A stretch of 64,000 bases of DNA from Leuctra nigra (taxonomy: Eukaryota; Arthropoda; Insecta; Plecoptera; Leuctridae). The stretch is from the NCBI GenBank assembly GCA_934045905.1, contig OW203769.1:19313705-19377704 (forward strand). The letters are read 5' to 3'. The translations under genes were made by a program, and so were the position numbers. Of this stretch, positions 23,190 through 34,140 are shown piece by piece; the stretch's first letter is position 1, and every line of letters starts with the position of its first letter. The notes below the pieces were generated by a model that did not search any database, was not told the origin of the DNA, and saw nothing but the letters and a program-made list of their open reading frames with translations.

Positions 23190-23699
23190 TAGTGTGTCGC
23201 AATTCCGTGGTTACATACAACTCAATTTTGGACGCACAGCCAATAAGATCCTGAATCACGGCAACGTGGCGTACAAAATCGTTTCGTTATGCGAACTCGC
23301 GACCATGGAGACCCACTTTAGCAGGAGGCAAATTCTTAAGCTTTCACATTTTCACTAGAAGTACCTAGGTACCTATTTAAATCTTAGAAAAGTTGACAAC
23401 AGCGTGCATAAAAAATAGCTCTAGTGTATTTTAGCTGCAGCCTTTAACTTTTTCAAGATTTAAACTGAAACATTTACGATTTCAGAATGTGTGGTCTCAA
23501 GAATTGGCCTCCAGGCATATTTTATCTTCTAGTTAACAGTAGGTAGCCTTGCTGATGGTGTCATTAAGATGAAATCAAGCTATCAAGAACTTTGGCATAG
23601 GAGTAGAAAAACTAGCCCTTTTACACTCATTTTGCACATCTTAGCTGCCAATTTGTTTTATTAGGTAGGTACAGTCGGGGGAAGGAGTGTTTGAACTCT

Positions 23700-23836
23700 C
23701 ACCAGAATGGGCTGATGCAGTTTTTCTGCTAGGCCAAGAAAGACTTCATTGCACGCTCACCTTGCATTGATGTCTTTCTCGGCCTAACAGAGTAAGTGAC
23801 GGTGGCTCCATCTGGTGAGAGTTCAGACTCTTGCTG
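23700..23836. mobile_element. Palindromic MITE-like element
   Basis: Arms GAGTGTTTGAACTCTCACCA and TGGTGAGAGTTCAGACTC are complementary. An inner pair, TTCTGCTAGGCCAAGAAAGA and TCTTTCTCGGCCTAACAGA, extends the stem. Confidence 0.7.
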
Positions 23837-23999
23837 TCCAGACTGTAGGTACCCCACCTTTTTCTAATAAATCAATTGAAATAGGTAGCAGACATTCTGT
23901 AATATTTCATGATTTAATTTATCGTCATCCTGTACTAAATCTTGTGTACTACTGACTGACAGTGTTTATCTAGTTTGAAGTCATGTTGATTGAGCGAGA

Positions 24000-24560
24000 G
24001 ACTCCTTTTGGCTCTTTCGGCACGGGCCTCTGTTTTTTTTTCTGCTACTAGCCGATACAAAGGATGCACCGTTTCACCGATCGATCTGAAATTTTGCACT
24101 CATGTAAAGATAACATTTTCTGTTATTCAGATCCTAATGTTTTTGAAATCCATTCATGGTTAAAATAAAAATATATATCTCCTGATAGGTTGAAAAATGG
24201 TATTTGATAAACCTGATCAAACTCATATTTTGCATGGTCATTAAGGCCATTGTCTCTTATGTTACAAATTTTCAGCGCAGTCAGTCAAGAATGCACTTAT
24301 TGACATTTTTTATATCAGTCGGAAATTAATTATCGAAATGAATAGGAATTTTCCACTGCACTGCAACTGAATCTGATTTGCTGTAGGTACTTACCAGATT
24401 GTTTAGATGGCTATGCTCAAATTTCAACAAAAAACACATAGGTACTTTTATGTTGATTGAGTGGCTCATATTTCATTTCAATATGGATGATTCTGTTTTC
24501 TGTACGATTTGCACGTACCAGTGCTCGCTCATCAACACGTTACACTGAGCGTTTACCTAG
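24000..24560 (+). mobile_element. Relative of the 11140-12090 dispersed element
   Basis: Has the body theme ACCGATCGATCTGAAATTTT and TTTTGCATGGTCATTAAGGC, and the family right end GCTCGCTCATCAACACGTTA then CACTGAGCGTTTACC. The left border is vague. Confidence 0.5.
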
Positions 24561-25033
24561 TAGATGCATACTGACAATAGGTTAACATCAACACATTTTT
24601 ATTGATTTTAAAAACATTTTAAATTTAAACTTTTAAATTTTTTGCACATTCCTTTTCTAAATTGAGATATTACCAATTAAGTTAACTCACCTTGATGATT
24701 GTCATTTCTTCAATTTATAGAAAGGAATGGGAAATAAAGTTGGTACCTACCTCTAGGCGTAGTGGAAGTTACAGCAAGCGTATTTAGTTCGTAAGCCACC
24801 ACGTCTGGCAAAATTCATCAAAATCCCTCGTTGTTAACATCCCTTTGTATTCAGCGAGAGCTACCGAGACTCCTACCTATAGAAAATGGTGCAATAATAC
24901 ACTCGCAGTGACTACTACTGTCTACACAGTACATACCTTTCTACACTTAAAAGAAAAAGTGGTACCTAGTATTCAAATGAAACTGATTGGCTACTGGTCA
25001 GTTTCTTTGCCAATCAATCCTTGTTATTACCTC

Positions 25034-25522
25034 CAGGGTCGGTTTTAGGCAGTTTGGTGCCCTGTGCCAAGATAACTCCCCCCCCCCCCCCCCCCCAAAC
25101 AAACTCCAGAGACAAAATTCGTCAAATTGAGGTTGCCCACGATTACAATGGGGGGTCTGCGGGGAGGGCCCCCCAGCACAATGCGGGTCCGGGGCACATA
25201 GCCCCGTGAAAATTTTGGGCTTCCTAGATCGCATTTGACGCCTTTTTAACATATAATTATACTGATTGGATTACAATAGGCAATAATATAATTTATACAT
25301 TTCAGTGCAGGATTATAAAACTTTTGATTACTATTTGACGAATTCAACATTGTAAGCTAAAATGTGCCCATATAGCTTCAAGTTTTTAATTACATTGGTT
25401 AATAAAACTAGTGATTAAAACTAGTTTTATTTAATATGTATGCAACAATAATAGCAATACATATTTTATAATTTGGCGCCCTGTGCGGGGGCACAGGTCG
25501 CACACCCCTAAATCCGGCCCTG
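25034..25522. mobile_element. Non-autonomous hAT-like element with 8-bp target duplication
   Basis: Ends CAGGGTCGGTTTTAGGCAG and AAATCCGGCCCTG are terminal inverted repeats of hAT type. Next to them the subterminal pair GGTGCCCTGTGCC and GGCGCCCTGTGCG is repeated. The flanks ATTACCTC (25026-25033) and ATTAACTC (25523-25530) agree in 7 of 8 bases, as expected for an old hAT target duplication. A poly-C run (25078-25096) sits inside. Length 489 bp, no transposase. Confidence 0.75.
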
Positions 25523-26184
25523 ATTAACTCTAGTAGCTCACCTACTAGAGTTAGGTAGGTAACTAGTTAACGTAGACTTCATCCGATGATGACATTAAGT
25601 CTTTTTCAGACAATCCATTTCTTTCGAATATGTACCTTTTTTCTTTGTTCAGTGTAGGTACCTTGTACCTTTTAATTACAAGATTGCAGTCTTTATTGAT
25701 AGGTGAGGTCTGAATGTTCTTAGTTTACTAGCAATCCTATCATGGATCTGAGAAATCTACAAAGTAATGGGGAATAGGTGAATGTTGAGATTATATTTTG
25801 TTTATATACAGAATAGCCTCAAAGAGCAATGTGAAATTTTAATTCATATATTTCCCATAATTAATTTATTAGTTTTCGACATTTCACTCCTCTGCAAAAA
25901 CAAGCTGTACATCACACGCCGTGTTCCCTATGTTACGGGATGCATAGAACTGGCTCTGGCTTACATTATCTATACGGCTCGACTCGGCGTGTGACGTCAA
26001 ATTGTGTTTCATGGACACCAAACTTTGTAAATTCGTTCCTTGAAAACTATTCATCACACAACAAAAATAATGCCACATCTGTCTTCAACATCTCAACTTT
26101 CATAAAATATTTATTATTCTAAAATCTAAACTTCACTTCACTTCCTATTGACCTTGACCTTGAGTTAATGCGTTGCACTTGCAG

Positions 26185-26352
26185 GTGACGAGGTGATCGA
26201 ATGGAACGGACGCTCGCTCCAAGGTAAAAGTTTCCAAGAGGTGTACGACATAATCGCCGAATCCAAGCAAGAGCCCCAGGTGGAGCTCATCGTGTCGCGA
26301 ATGATGGAGAAGCGGAGAGGACCGTGGCGGCAGTCGTCGCCGTCTCAAAAAG
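26185..26352 (+). CDS. Rim: Rim exon: second part of PDZ domain
   Basis: Phase 1 in after CACTTGCAG, phase 1 out at AAAAG/GTATAAG; 168 nt, so a symmetric exon. It reads DEVIEWNGRSLQGKSFQEVY then DIIAESKQEPQVELIVSR, which completes the PDZ fold with the conserved EWNG turn and the last helix and strand. A basic tail follows (MMEKRRGPWRQSSPSQK). Loss of this exon would keep frame but destroy the PDZ domain, so it is expected to be constitutive. Confidence 0.97.
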
Positions 26353-27215
26353 GTATAAGCTCTCGGTCTATAGAACTAATCTAACCACTAACTGAACCCA
26401 CGTTAACATGATGTGTGCTTCTAGATGCGGATTGTGTTCTATGTGATTACGTGATGTGATGTGATTATGAAAGTGTCTGGTCACATGGGAGCAACAACTA
26501 TTCTAGTGGTTTATTTTCTGTTTTGTTGGTATCAATGTGTCCCTTGATGTGTAGCTATTTAGCTTAGAATAACACTAGTTGTTTGATTTATTAATGAATT
26601 CATGAAATCGTGTTGGTATCACTACACACCGTATTGACAAAAACGCAAAGTCGTTACTCGTCATACACATTTACACTTTAGTGCCTTTCCGTCCTTTTGT
26701 GTTGCCCTTTGTTACCCATTCACCACCTATTTGAAACCGTGACACCTTGGCACAAGAATATGTTCGATTTGACAATGTTTTGCGTTACAGGGATTCAATG
26801 CACATATTTGTCATTCACCACTTGGTCGTAATTTCAGTTATATTTCTTAAGAGACTTTCAATCAAGTAGTTTTCTGTGATGCACATTGAACATCGGTTCG
26901 TAAGTCTACGAACTCTGTCAAAATAAAATTGTGTACCTACTGAATGGATGGCATAAGAATATACGAGTATGAATATTAGTGAAATGTAAGACTGGAATGG
27001 AAGCTAATTTCTGTAACACCTTCAGTATAAATAAAATACTAATTTTACTGACCATTTGGTGTTTTGGCCAAAATGTCTTTTGATTTCATATTTTTTCGAC
27101 TTGCCCTCTCATTTTCACTAACCCAATGTCACGATTGCCAACCGCTCTGTGAACCCTGTAAAGCCGATGTCACTATGTAGCTATTTTGTTTTCAACGGTT
27201 GCCTGCTTGTTCCAG
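26353..27215. other. Rim intron, 0.86 kb
   Basis: Unique-looking AT-rich sequence. No exon, repeat or motif could be supported. Confidence 0.6.
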
Positions 27216-27346
27216 ATCCCTACCAGCACAAACCGAGTGTGTTAATAACTTCGCCCGGCTCTCCCGACCTCCATCTGCCGTCTCGGTCGTCGCGGCAACC
27301 GAGGATGGTCACCAACGCCAACGCCAATGTCGGCGGTCGCCTACAG
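27216..27346 (+). CDS. Rim: Rim exon: PDZ to C2A linker
   Basis: Phase 1 in after TTGTTCCAG, phase 0 out at CTACAG/GTTAGC; 131 nt. It encodes DPYQHKPSVLITSPGSPDLH then a Ser/Arg run and NVGGRLQ. PSVLITSPGSPD matches the conserved PS-I-SPTSPG-like segment seen before C2A in RIM proteins, and GGRLQ leads directly into the first C2A strand. Confidence 0.93.
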
Positions 27347-28537
27347 GTTAGCCATCGTGTTCCATTGCTTCCGACGCTAGCCAAACTTATGTCGTTACAT
27401 AGAACCAGGATGTTATGGTGGGGTATTCAGCAGTTAACGTATTTGTCACAGTGTTTGGCTGTTTGGAAAGAATAATTCATAAACTGTGTCACAGCACTAA
27501 ATGTTTTCTAACTACCTATTAATGCACAATATAAGCTGTGACTGAAGCCAGTTTGAATATCTGACAGCTTCAATTCCAAGGCAAAGTGTGACTATTTTAA
27601 TCAGCAGATGTTACAGATAGATAGTTTTTATTTTAAAAAAAATCGGAAAATAAAACTTGCATGCACATCAACTTGCAAATCTCTTTGCACAACTGCACCT
27701 AGGTACACTTGGCACAGCAAAAATTGAACGATGAACAAATTTGAATTACTGCTGGTCGTGGTCATGTTAAAGCTTGTTATTATCTTTGAAATGTGAGGTC
27801 ACCTACTAGAGTGAGACAAGGAGATTGCTTGGACTGACTTCTGATGGTGCGATCTAAAAAATTTCAGTCAATCAGATTTATTGAACGATCAATTTGAACT
27901 GTGCCAAGTGTGCATTACTTCAATAGAATTCATAGACTGCAAAATTCTGCATCCCATTTCCTAAATCTTGAAAGCTGATTTCAAATTAAGAAATTGCTCA
28001 TATTTCCTAGAAAATACCAGTGGTCGTTCATGTATTATATTTTAGTAAGTGGGAGCTGGTGATGATGTTATGAAATAGGTATTTATGAAATGTTGTTGAT
28101 AGATAATGTAGATGTTGGTTGGAAGAGTTTCATGTGAATATTTGTCTTTGTAAAATGTAGATGTTTCATAGGTTTCGAAAAGATAAGATGAGATAAGATA
28201 CGAATACGATAAGATCACATGAAACAAGATTTACTTTTTAGAATGGGTTAAGTTCAACTCTTTCAGGTATCTTGAAAATAGGAGGTATTCTCATTTGAAT
28301 GTAGATTTCACTAGTAGGTAATAGTAAGGCAGGTGCCCTCCACTATTAAGGCCAGTCATATATTTGTTCCCGCCAACGGTCGGTTTGGAGCAGTTTTAGA
28401 GGGAAATATCTGCCATATTTGGCAACCGGATATGAATATCGAAAAAGCAAGACTTAGGTGACATGTATTGAACCTTTATCTACAATTTCATCACCTACTG
28501 TCATAAATTTGCTTCTACTATGTGGTCAGAATTTGTT

Positions 28538-28824
28538 GGGCACGAAAACGCTCCGTGCGAGCGACGGACAAGCGTGTTCATGTTCAACAAGTATCTTTAT
28601 TTTGTCAACTTAGGTACATTAACAAAAATTGTGGTATTCATTGTTTTATATTAATTATCATAATATACAGCTTGGTCTTCCATACAACCATGGAGCTATC
28701 TATAAATAACATCTAAACTTAGGAGAATTTCAATTATAATTGATGATCTTAACTCTGAACATTCATATTATTAAAGTTAATAAAATAAACATATTTTACG
28801 CTACGACAGAGCATTTTCGTGCCC
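28538..28824. mobile_element. Short TIR element, GGGCACGAAAACGCTC ends
   Basis: The left end GGGCACGAAAACGCTC and the right end GAGCATTTTCGTGCCC are inverted repeats with one mismatch. The interior is AT-rich and non-coding. Confidence 0.65.
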
Positions 28825-29253
28825 GAAATACAGATACTCATTAGATACTTCCAACATCTTTCTGAATGCCATAAATCAATTTCTGAGTGCATAATTTTAA
28901 TTTAATTTCTAATTTCTATCGAAGTGATGAATATTACCTATGTGAAAACCAACCAACATTATTAGTTATAACAGAAATTTACTGTTTTCAGTTTTACTCG
29001 AAATCCTAAAAAATTACTTACCAGCTTTGGCGGTTTGTGTCTTGGGGTGTGATATTTGGTAGATGGAAACATAAATGTGGAAACTTAATTTCCGATTCTT
29101 GGTGAAAACTCAAAAGCTCACAAGTCATTTGATTTTATTGTCATCAAAATCACAAGCAAATGAATAATGATAAATAATTCGGTTTTGCTTACTGATACAG
29201 TTTCTTTTGCATTTCTATCTTTTGAATTTTAGGCGCTCACTTTATGCTATTCT

Positions 29254-29645
29254 CAGAGACCGGAACCCAAATGAATAACGGTTCCGGTTCCATAAGGGTT
29301 CCAATCAGTTGCATCAAATTCAGACAATAATTGAAATTATTTTTTTAAATGGGTTTTGGGACTTACATGCACAGAAATGTCTTAACATTAATTGACTCCG
29401 TGATCATTTGCTTGAAACACTGTAAATGGTAATAAATACTTTCATATTTGAAAGGGAATGATGTAAAAATTTTACATAATTAATTATTTATAGAACCCTT
29501 ACAGAACCGTTATGGAATACAAATAATGTAAAATATAAATAAGGGTTCGGGTTCCACTTAAAAAATTAATATGGGTTTCGATTCCAGTTCCGGTTCCTAA
29601 AAAAAATCAGGTTCTTTTTTGTTCCGGTTCCGGTTCCAGTCCCAG
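29254..29645. mobile_element. GGAACC-rich hAT-like remnant
   Basis: Ends CAGAGACCGGAACCC and GGTTCCGGTTCCAGTCCCAG are roughly complementary. Reiterated GGTTCCGG/GGAACC motifs crowd both subterminal regions, as in many hAT non-autonomous elements. No clear target duplication. Confidence 0.5.
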
Positions 29646-29695
29646 GTTATGCTAGGTACTTGAGTGTGTGACGTAACGCCGATATCTGCCACCAG

Positions 29696-29851
29696 GTGAA
29701 GCTGTGGTTCGACGCCAACGCGCTGCAGCTTGTGGTGACGGTGGTGTGTTCAGCGGGCCTGACGCCGCGCAGCAACGGCGCGCCGCGCAACCCGTACGCC
29801 AAGCTGTTCCTCTTGCCCGACCGCAGCGAGAAGAGCAAGCGCCGAACCAAG
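29696..29851 (+). CDS. Rim: Rim exon: first half of C2A domain
   Basis: Phase 0 in after GCCACCAG and phase 0 out at ACCAAG/GTACTT; 156 nt. It reads VKLWFDANALQLVVTVVCSA then GLTPRSNGAPRNPYAKLFLL and PDRSEKSKRRTK. This is the first four-strand portion of a C2 domain with the NPYAK and PDRS-KSKRRTK signatures of RIM C2A. The loop GLTPRSNGAPRNPY lacks the paired Asp residues that bind calcium in synaptotagmin-type C2 domains, as known for RIM, so it should be calcium-independent. Confidence 0.97.
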
Positions 29852-29977
29852 GTACTTCAATACCTTCTCATTTACACGTAGCTCGACGCAAGTGCTTACA
29901 GAGCAGTTGCCTCGATTCAATAATATTGGTAAATATGATTTTTATTGACTGCCTTTTACAATATTAGAGCAATGGCT

Positions 29978-30063
29978 CAGTCAATGTCCCTAAGTCGAGA
30001 GGCAAATGCTGGGAAGGTTTCCTACTAATAGGCCACGACATCTTCCCACCGTCCATCGTTACC
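29978..30063 (+). mobile_element. SINE fragment
   Basis: TAAGTCGAGAGGCAAATGCT, GGGAAGGTTTCCTACTAATA and GGCCACGAC match the body of the SINE at 19226-19507. Head and tail are absent. Confidence 0.6.
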
Positions 30064-30412
30064 TCTAAACAAATAAGCGCAATAAAATAAAATATATAAT
30101 CATGATAAGACCCCTGATGATAACTTGCTGTACTCAATCTCTGTTTTACCCGCCTGTTTGGAAGTCAATATTTCTTTGCCAGATTTGCCATTAAAAATAA
30201 GGGCTGTAGACAGTGATGATTTCAGACATTTCAATGGGGGGCAAACAAACCAAAATGTATGGTGGGCAAAGTAAAGACGCAAAACAGGAAAGCCTTTATA
30301 ATCAGATATGAAAAATGGGATAAAAATTTAGTCAATACGCTCACACAGTACAAATAAAAACAAGGAATGGACTGGATGGAGGGCCAACCATTTCTATGCA
30401 GGTCTGAGGTGG

Positions 30413-30506
30413 GATTCTATAACTCCATTGCGACCGCTTAGCAATTGCTTCCATAAGGATTAACATTGAAATAATTGCTAAGCGGTCGCAATGGAGTTAT
30501 AGAATC
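30413..30506. mobile_element. Perfect 34-bp-arm hairpin (tiny MITE)
   Basis: Left arm 30413-30446 and right arm 30473-30506 are exact reverse complements over 34 bp (arm begins GATTCTATAACTCCATTGCG). The 26-bp loop is AT-rich. The arms show no mismatch, unlike every other foldback in the window, so this copy is probably young. Confidence 0.85.
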
Positions 30507-30931
30507 AGGGCCCTGGGGCGCATGGCCCCGGCAAAATTTGAATGTCTTGATTGGATTTAAAGGGGTTTTAAGTAGAAGGAGCCAGAAAGACACAACATTG
30601 AATGTTAAAAAACACAACATGAACAGTCCAATCTACGGTTTTTCTATAAATATCGTCAAATATCGGAAGAAGAGACAAAATATATATGCTTTCAAAAACT
30701 ATATTCTCTTAATATTTACTTAATTTGTATAAGTTTAATAATTTAACTTCATTTTCAAACTCTCCAAAAGGTTGGCAAGTGCCTAGAATCATCACTGGTT
30801 GTAGAAATAAAAAAGTTTCTATTGAGGAATTTGCTCTAGTTTTTAATTTCCACAAAAGAACAATTAATGAGTCTTCTCAATCTGTATTACTACTAATGCT
30901 AGGAACTTGGTTTGACTCTATGGTTTGACAG

Positions 30932-31116
30932 ACGCTGGCCAACACGAACGACCCCAAGTGGAACCAGAAGGTGGTGTACTCGAGCGTGCGGCGCGCGGAC
31001 CTGAAGCGCGTGCTGGAGATCACCATTTGGGACTACGTGCGCTACAGCGCCAACGACTTCCTCGGCGAGGTGCTACTGGAGCTGGCGGCGGCACCGCTGG
31101 ACGACGAGCCGGAGTG
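30932..31116 (+). CDS. Rim: Rim exon: second half of C2A domain
   Basis: Phase 0 in after TTTGACAG, phase 2 out at GGAGTG/GTGCGT; 185 nt. It encodes TLANTNDPKWNQKVVYSSVR, RADLKRVLEITIWDYVRYSA and NDFLGEVLLEL up to DDEPEW, with the Trp codon split by the intron. DPKWNQ and ITIWD are core C2 motifs; the calcium-ligand Asp after WD is replaced by Tyr (WDYVRY). The exon is very GC-rich, and the reading in the other frames is artefactual. Confidence 0.96.
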
Positions 31117-31679
31117 GTGCGTTGCGCGCCACGTTGAATATTAAGAGAGTTCCGGGGTTACGTCACGGGAATGAGAATTTGTTGTAATTCATACCGAACA
31201 TAATGACACCATCTTACACACAACTAACAAAAGATAATTGCCCCTTACCGTGTGATATACAGGGACGGCGCCAGGAAGATTTGATAGGGTGGGCAGTGAG
31301 TGGCGTACAATTATTTAGGTTGGGCTCCATTGAAAGTATAGGTGTTGGGTTAAAAAAGGCCATGCTCTGCTGGGCGTTTTACCGATTTTTAAATCAATAG
31401 AAATTAATTTATGGGATGCTGAAAATACTACTTTCGAAGTAAAATATGTTTGACTGATGAAATAATTAGAATCTAGATTGATGTTCCACTTTAACCAAGA
31501 TAACATAAAGCAACATGAAATCATTTCGGAATATTGGACTTAAATTGCTCCTAAAACCGCAAGAGGAATGCCAAATTATTGAAAATAGTCTCAATTTAAA
31601 GAGAACACTCTTTTTGTAGAATAAGACTGCCGTTCCAAAATATAGTATCAGTGTGTAACACTCCATCCGTCGTTCCCAG
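31117..31679. other. Rim intron, 0.56 kb
   Basis: AT-rich. A fragment near 31260-31330 (CAGGGACGGCGCCAGGAAGA) looks like one end of a hAT-type element; nothing else is supported. Confidence 0.5.
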
Positions 31680-31871
31680 GTACTACTTGAACTGCCACGA
31701 CGCGAGCCGGCGCGACATCGACCCCGACATGGACGTGACGCCCACGGACCACCTGTCTCCCCCCTCCACCACATCCAGACTGTCGGACTCGGACACCTCG
31801 GACCTGGACGACGGGGTGCATCGGAGAGTCGCCGACGGAGCGTCCATCAGCTCAGTGGGCAGCTCGTCCAG
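31680..31871 (+). CDS. Rim: Rim exon: end of C2A and acidic Ser-rich linker
   Basis: Phase 2 in after GTTCCCAG, phase 2 out at TCCAG/GTGACT; 192 nt, symmetric. It completes the Trp codon and reads WYYLNCHDASRRDIDPDMDV, then TPTDHLSPPSTTSRLSDSDT and SDLDDG. YYLNCHD ends C2A, and the SRLSDSDTSDLDD stretch matches the conserved acidic linker that follows C2A in RIMs. Confidence 0.96.
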
Positions 31872-31880
31872 GTGACTTAG

Positions 31881-32112
31881 TCATCGCTCACTTATGTACC
31901 CCATTAGTCATCGCCCACTTATGTACCCCATTAGTCATCGCTCACTTATATACCCCACATGTCATCGCTCACTTATATACTTCATTAGTCATTGCTCGAA
32001 CTTATGTACCCCATCAGTCATCGGCTCATCGCTCACTTATACCCCCATCAGTCATCGCTCACTTATGTACCCCATTAGTCATCACTCACTTAGTTAAATA
32101 CCCCATTCACAG
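31881..32112. repeat. Minisatellite, about 27-bp unit, beginning 10 bp after a splice donor
   Basis: About eight degenerate copies of TCATCGCTCACTTATGTACC then CCATTAG. The array starts at 31881, only ten bases after the exon end at 31871, so it is part of the donor-proximal intron. Confidence 0.85.
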
Positions 32113-32707
32113 GCTCACTTTAAGGGATCATACAAGTTGCCTCCCACTTTGAAATTTTATACACCATGTGTTCGTAGAAGCCTCCATGTTTTAACAAGGG
32201 TCGTCTTTTAAATGTACCTTCAACATACTCTATTAGAGTGAGCGTCTGAAAGGGGTATAAGAAACCACATTATTACAATGTCTCAAGTCATTTCTTTTCA
32301 TTATGAACTGAAAATTTAAACATTACACAATCATTCATTACATTTTCTTCATCTTTTTCTAAAACTTGTTCATACATAATTATTAATTATTATAAGTAAT
32401 TACCTATTGTTTTTCAAGTAAAAATCATAGAATTATATTAAAACTTTCTCAATTGAACAGTATTTTTGCTACTCTTGTTTAATTAACACAACAAAAATAG
32501 GTACCTAAGTGAAAAATACCTACTTGTTTAAATTGCTTATTTTGAAACCCAAAATTATCTACAAATATGAAGCAAACAAAATAGTTTACCTACTAGGCTT
32601 CTGTGGCTTGACACAGATCAGTGTTTTGAAATGATAGAATGTAAGAGGGTGCATACGAGGGCGTGCGAGCTGCCACGACGTCTACTAACCCCCCTCGACC
32701 CCCGCAG
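32113..32707. other. Remainder of Rim intron
   Basis: AT-rich, unique-looking sequence. No exon, repeat or motif is supported. Confidence 0.55.
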
Positions 32708-33000
32708 CCCGCCGCCAGACGTCGACATCTGCGACCAGCGGCGGTCGCGGCGCGACATGTCTCCGCAGGGCCGCAAGCGCGCGGCGCAGATGTCGGGGCG
32801 CGGCTACTCGACGCAGCACCCCGCGCCGCCGTCGCGCAACGCCCCGGTCAACCGGTCCCACTCGGCCGCCCCCTCCGACTCCCCCCCAGCCCACGGCAGG
32901 GCGCCCCACCACCGCAGCCTGTCGCCGCCCGAGGGGAGGCATCTGCCGTCGCACGCGTACGTCCCCAGGTTCAGCCGATCTCAAGCCACCACGCCCACAG
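32708..33000 (+). CDS. Rim: Rim exon: Arg/Ser/Pro-rich linker between C2A and RIM-BP site
   Basis: Phase 2 in after ACCCCCGCAG, phase 1 out at CCACAG/GTACGT; 293 nt. It reads PPPDVDICDQRRSRRDMSPQ, GRKRAAQMSGRGYSTQHPAP and further Pro/Ser/His/Arg-rich sequence ending PRFSRSQATTPT. The basic, proline-rich composition fits the disordered linker of RIM proteins. It is the most GC-rich exon of the gene (many GCG and CCG codons) and stands out sharply from its AT-rich introns. Confidence 0.93.
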
Positions 33001-33079
33001 GTACGTAACACTCATGATGCCCAGGGTTCAATGCAAGGAGGAAAATTTTCCTTCTTTTCTATTTTTATGACTGTAACTG

Positions 33080-33226
33080 AGGCACGGTTGCAGAATGTCC
33101 CGATACCGTATGATTAAGTTCACTTTAGAAACTTTAGCTAGATGGCTGTGTTTCATTGGCTGTTGCCAAGGTTTCAAATAATAAATCCTGTTGCTAACTT
33201 TATCGGGACATTGTATAACCGGGCCT
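33080..33226. mobile_element. Palindromic MITE, family B (copy 3)
   Basis: Same ends and interior as 2711-2866: CACGGTTGCAGAATGTCCCG, TTTCATTGGCTGTTGCCAAG and ATCGGGACATTGTATAACCG. It starts about 80 bp after the Rim exon donor at 33000. Confidence 0.75.
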
Positions 33227-33432
33227 GGTGTTATAAATGAGCACAAAACAGCAGAATTATCTTAATTTTTCAAAATTATAGTGTTTTCCTGCCAATATTG
33301 TCAAGGGCAAGGTGCAGATTAACTTACTATTTTATGACCATTGAATCTTTAAATCCATGTTAAATGTATTGACTAAATAAAATAATTATTGCAAAAGTGA
33401 CCATATGGTGTATCAAAAGATCTCACGCGTTC

Positions 33433-33500
33433 TTCTTTACCATCATCATAATCATTCATCAACATTAGTCTAGCTGCTGAACAGTGCAACATTCAACACC
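33433..33500 (+). mobile_element. SINE 3'-end fragment
   Basis: CATCATCATAATCATTCATC followed by CTGCTGAACAGTGCAAC matches the tail of the SINE at 19226-19507. Confidence 0.5.
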
Positions 33501-33640
33501 AATAATAAATTATAAACGTGTTGACAATTTTTAGGCCGTCACAACCTTGATTATGGTAATTGCTATAACAACACCTGTTCCCTCTATTTCAAGGTTCTTT
33601 TTAACTTTGTATCTACTCAAATTGTTTCAGAAATCTATTT

Positions 33641-33808
33641 AGGGCTGGTCTTTGTAGAAAACGTCTTTCAACTTCTTGATAGTAGTGCTAAAGCTAGAGA
33701 GCTTGATAGTATCTAGAGGATGAAATCAATGTGAAATTAGTTGCTTGCTAACTTTATCCATTAGCTAGCTATCAAGAACTTGAGCAAGAGGTACAAAAAC
33801 TGGTCCTT
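33641..33808. mobile_element. Short palindromic MITE-like element
   Basis: Ends AGGGCTGGTCTTTGTAGAAA and TGGTACAAAAACTGGTCC-type sequences are imperfect inverted repeats. The interior pair TTCAACTTCTTGATAG and CTATCAAGAACTTGAG is also complementary. A relative lies near 23500-23620. Confidence 0.55.
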
Positions 33809-33898
33809 AATTTACAATTCCTATTAAATAGAGTGGCTCACTGCAACAGTTGGCAGGTCCATTTTCACCCCCAAACCTTCCTTATGTACAACTAGTAC

Positions 33899-34028
33899 TG
33901 GGGTGCGATTACATAAAATGAGAACTTTCTTGTCACGGTGACAAGACCCTAAAAGGCCGTGAATAACATTGAGATGAGAAGCTTGTCTCCGTGACAAGAT
34001 AGTTCTCATTTTATGTGATCGCACCCCA
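33899..34028. mobile_element. Hairpin MITE, family E (copy 1)
   Basis: Ends TGGGGTGCGATTACATAAAA and TTTTATGTGATCGCACCCCA are inverted repeats, and the stem continues with TGAGAACTTTCTTGTCACGG. It is inserted in the left arm of the foldback 33847-34515. A second copy lies at 62858-62996. Confidence 0.8.
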
Positions 34029-34140
34029 GGTCTGTTCATTCGCTCTACACTAGTGACACCGGAATTACTCTGGCCGACACTCGCCCTATGCCGAGTGTGA
34101 CAAGTTTCTACACCACTCACACTCTTTGTCGGTCGAACAG

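Larger units (their letters stand above)
22782..26184. other. Rim intron inside the PDZ domain, 3.4 kb
   Basis: Contains two foldback elements (23028-23189 and 23700-23836), a relative of the 11140 element (about 24000-24560), a hAT-like element (25034-25522) and unassigned AT-rich sequence. No exon is recognised. Confidence 0.65.
27347..29695. other. Rim intron before C2A, 2.3 kb
   Basis: Contains a TIR element at 28538-28824 and a GGAACC-rich element at 29254-29645 ending about 50 bp before the next exon. The rest is AT-rich with no supported feature. Confidence 0.6.
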
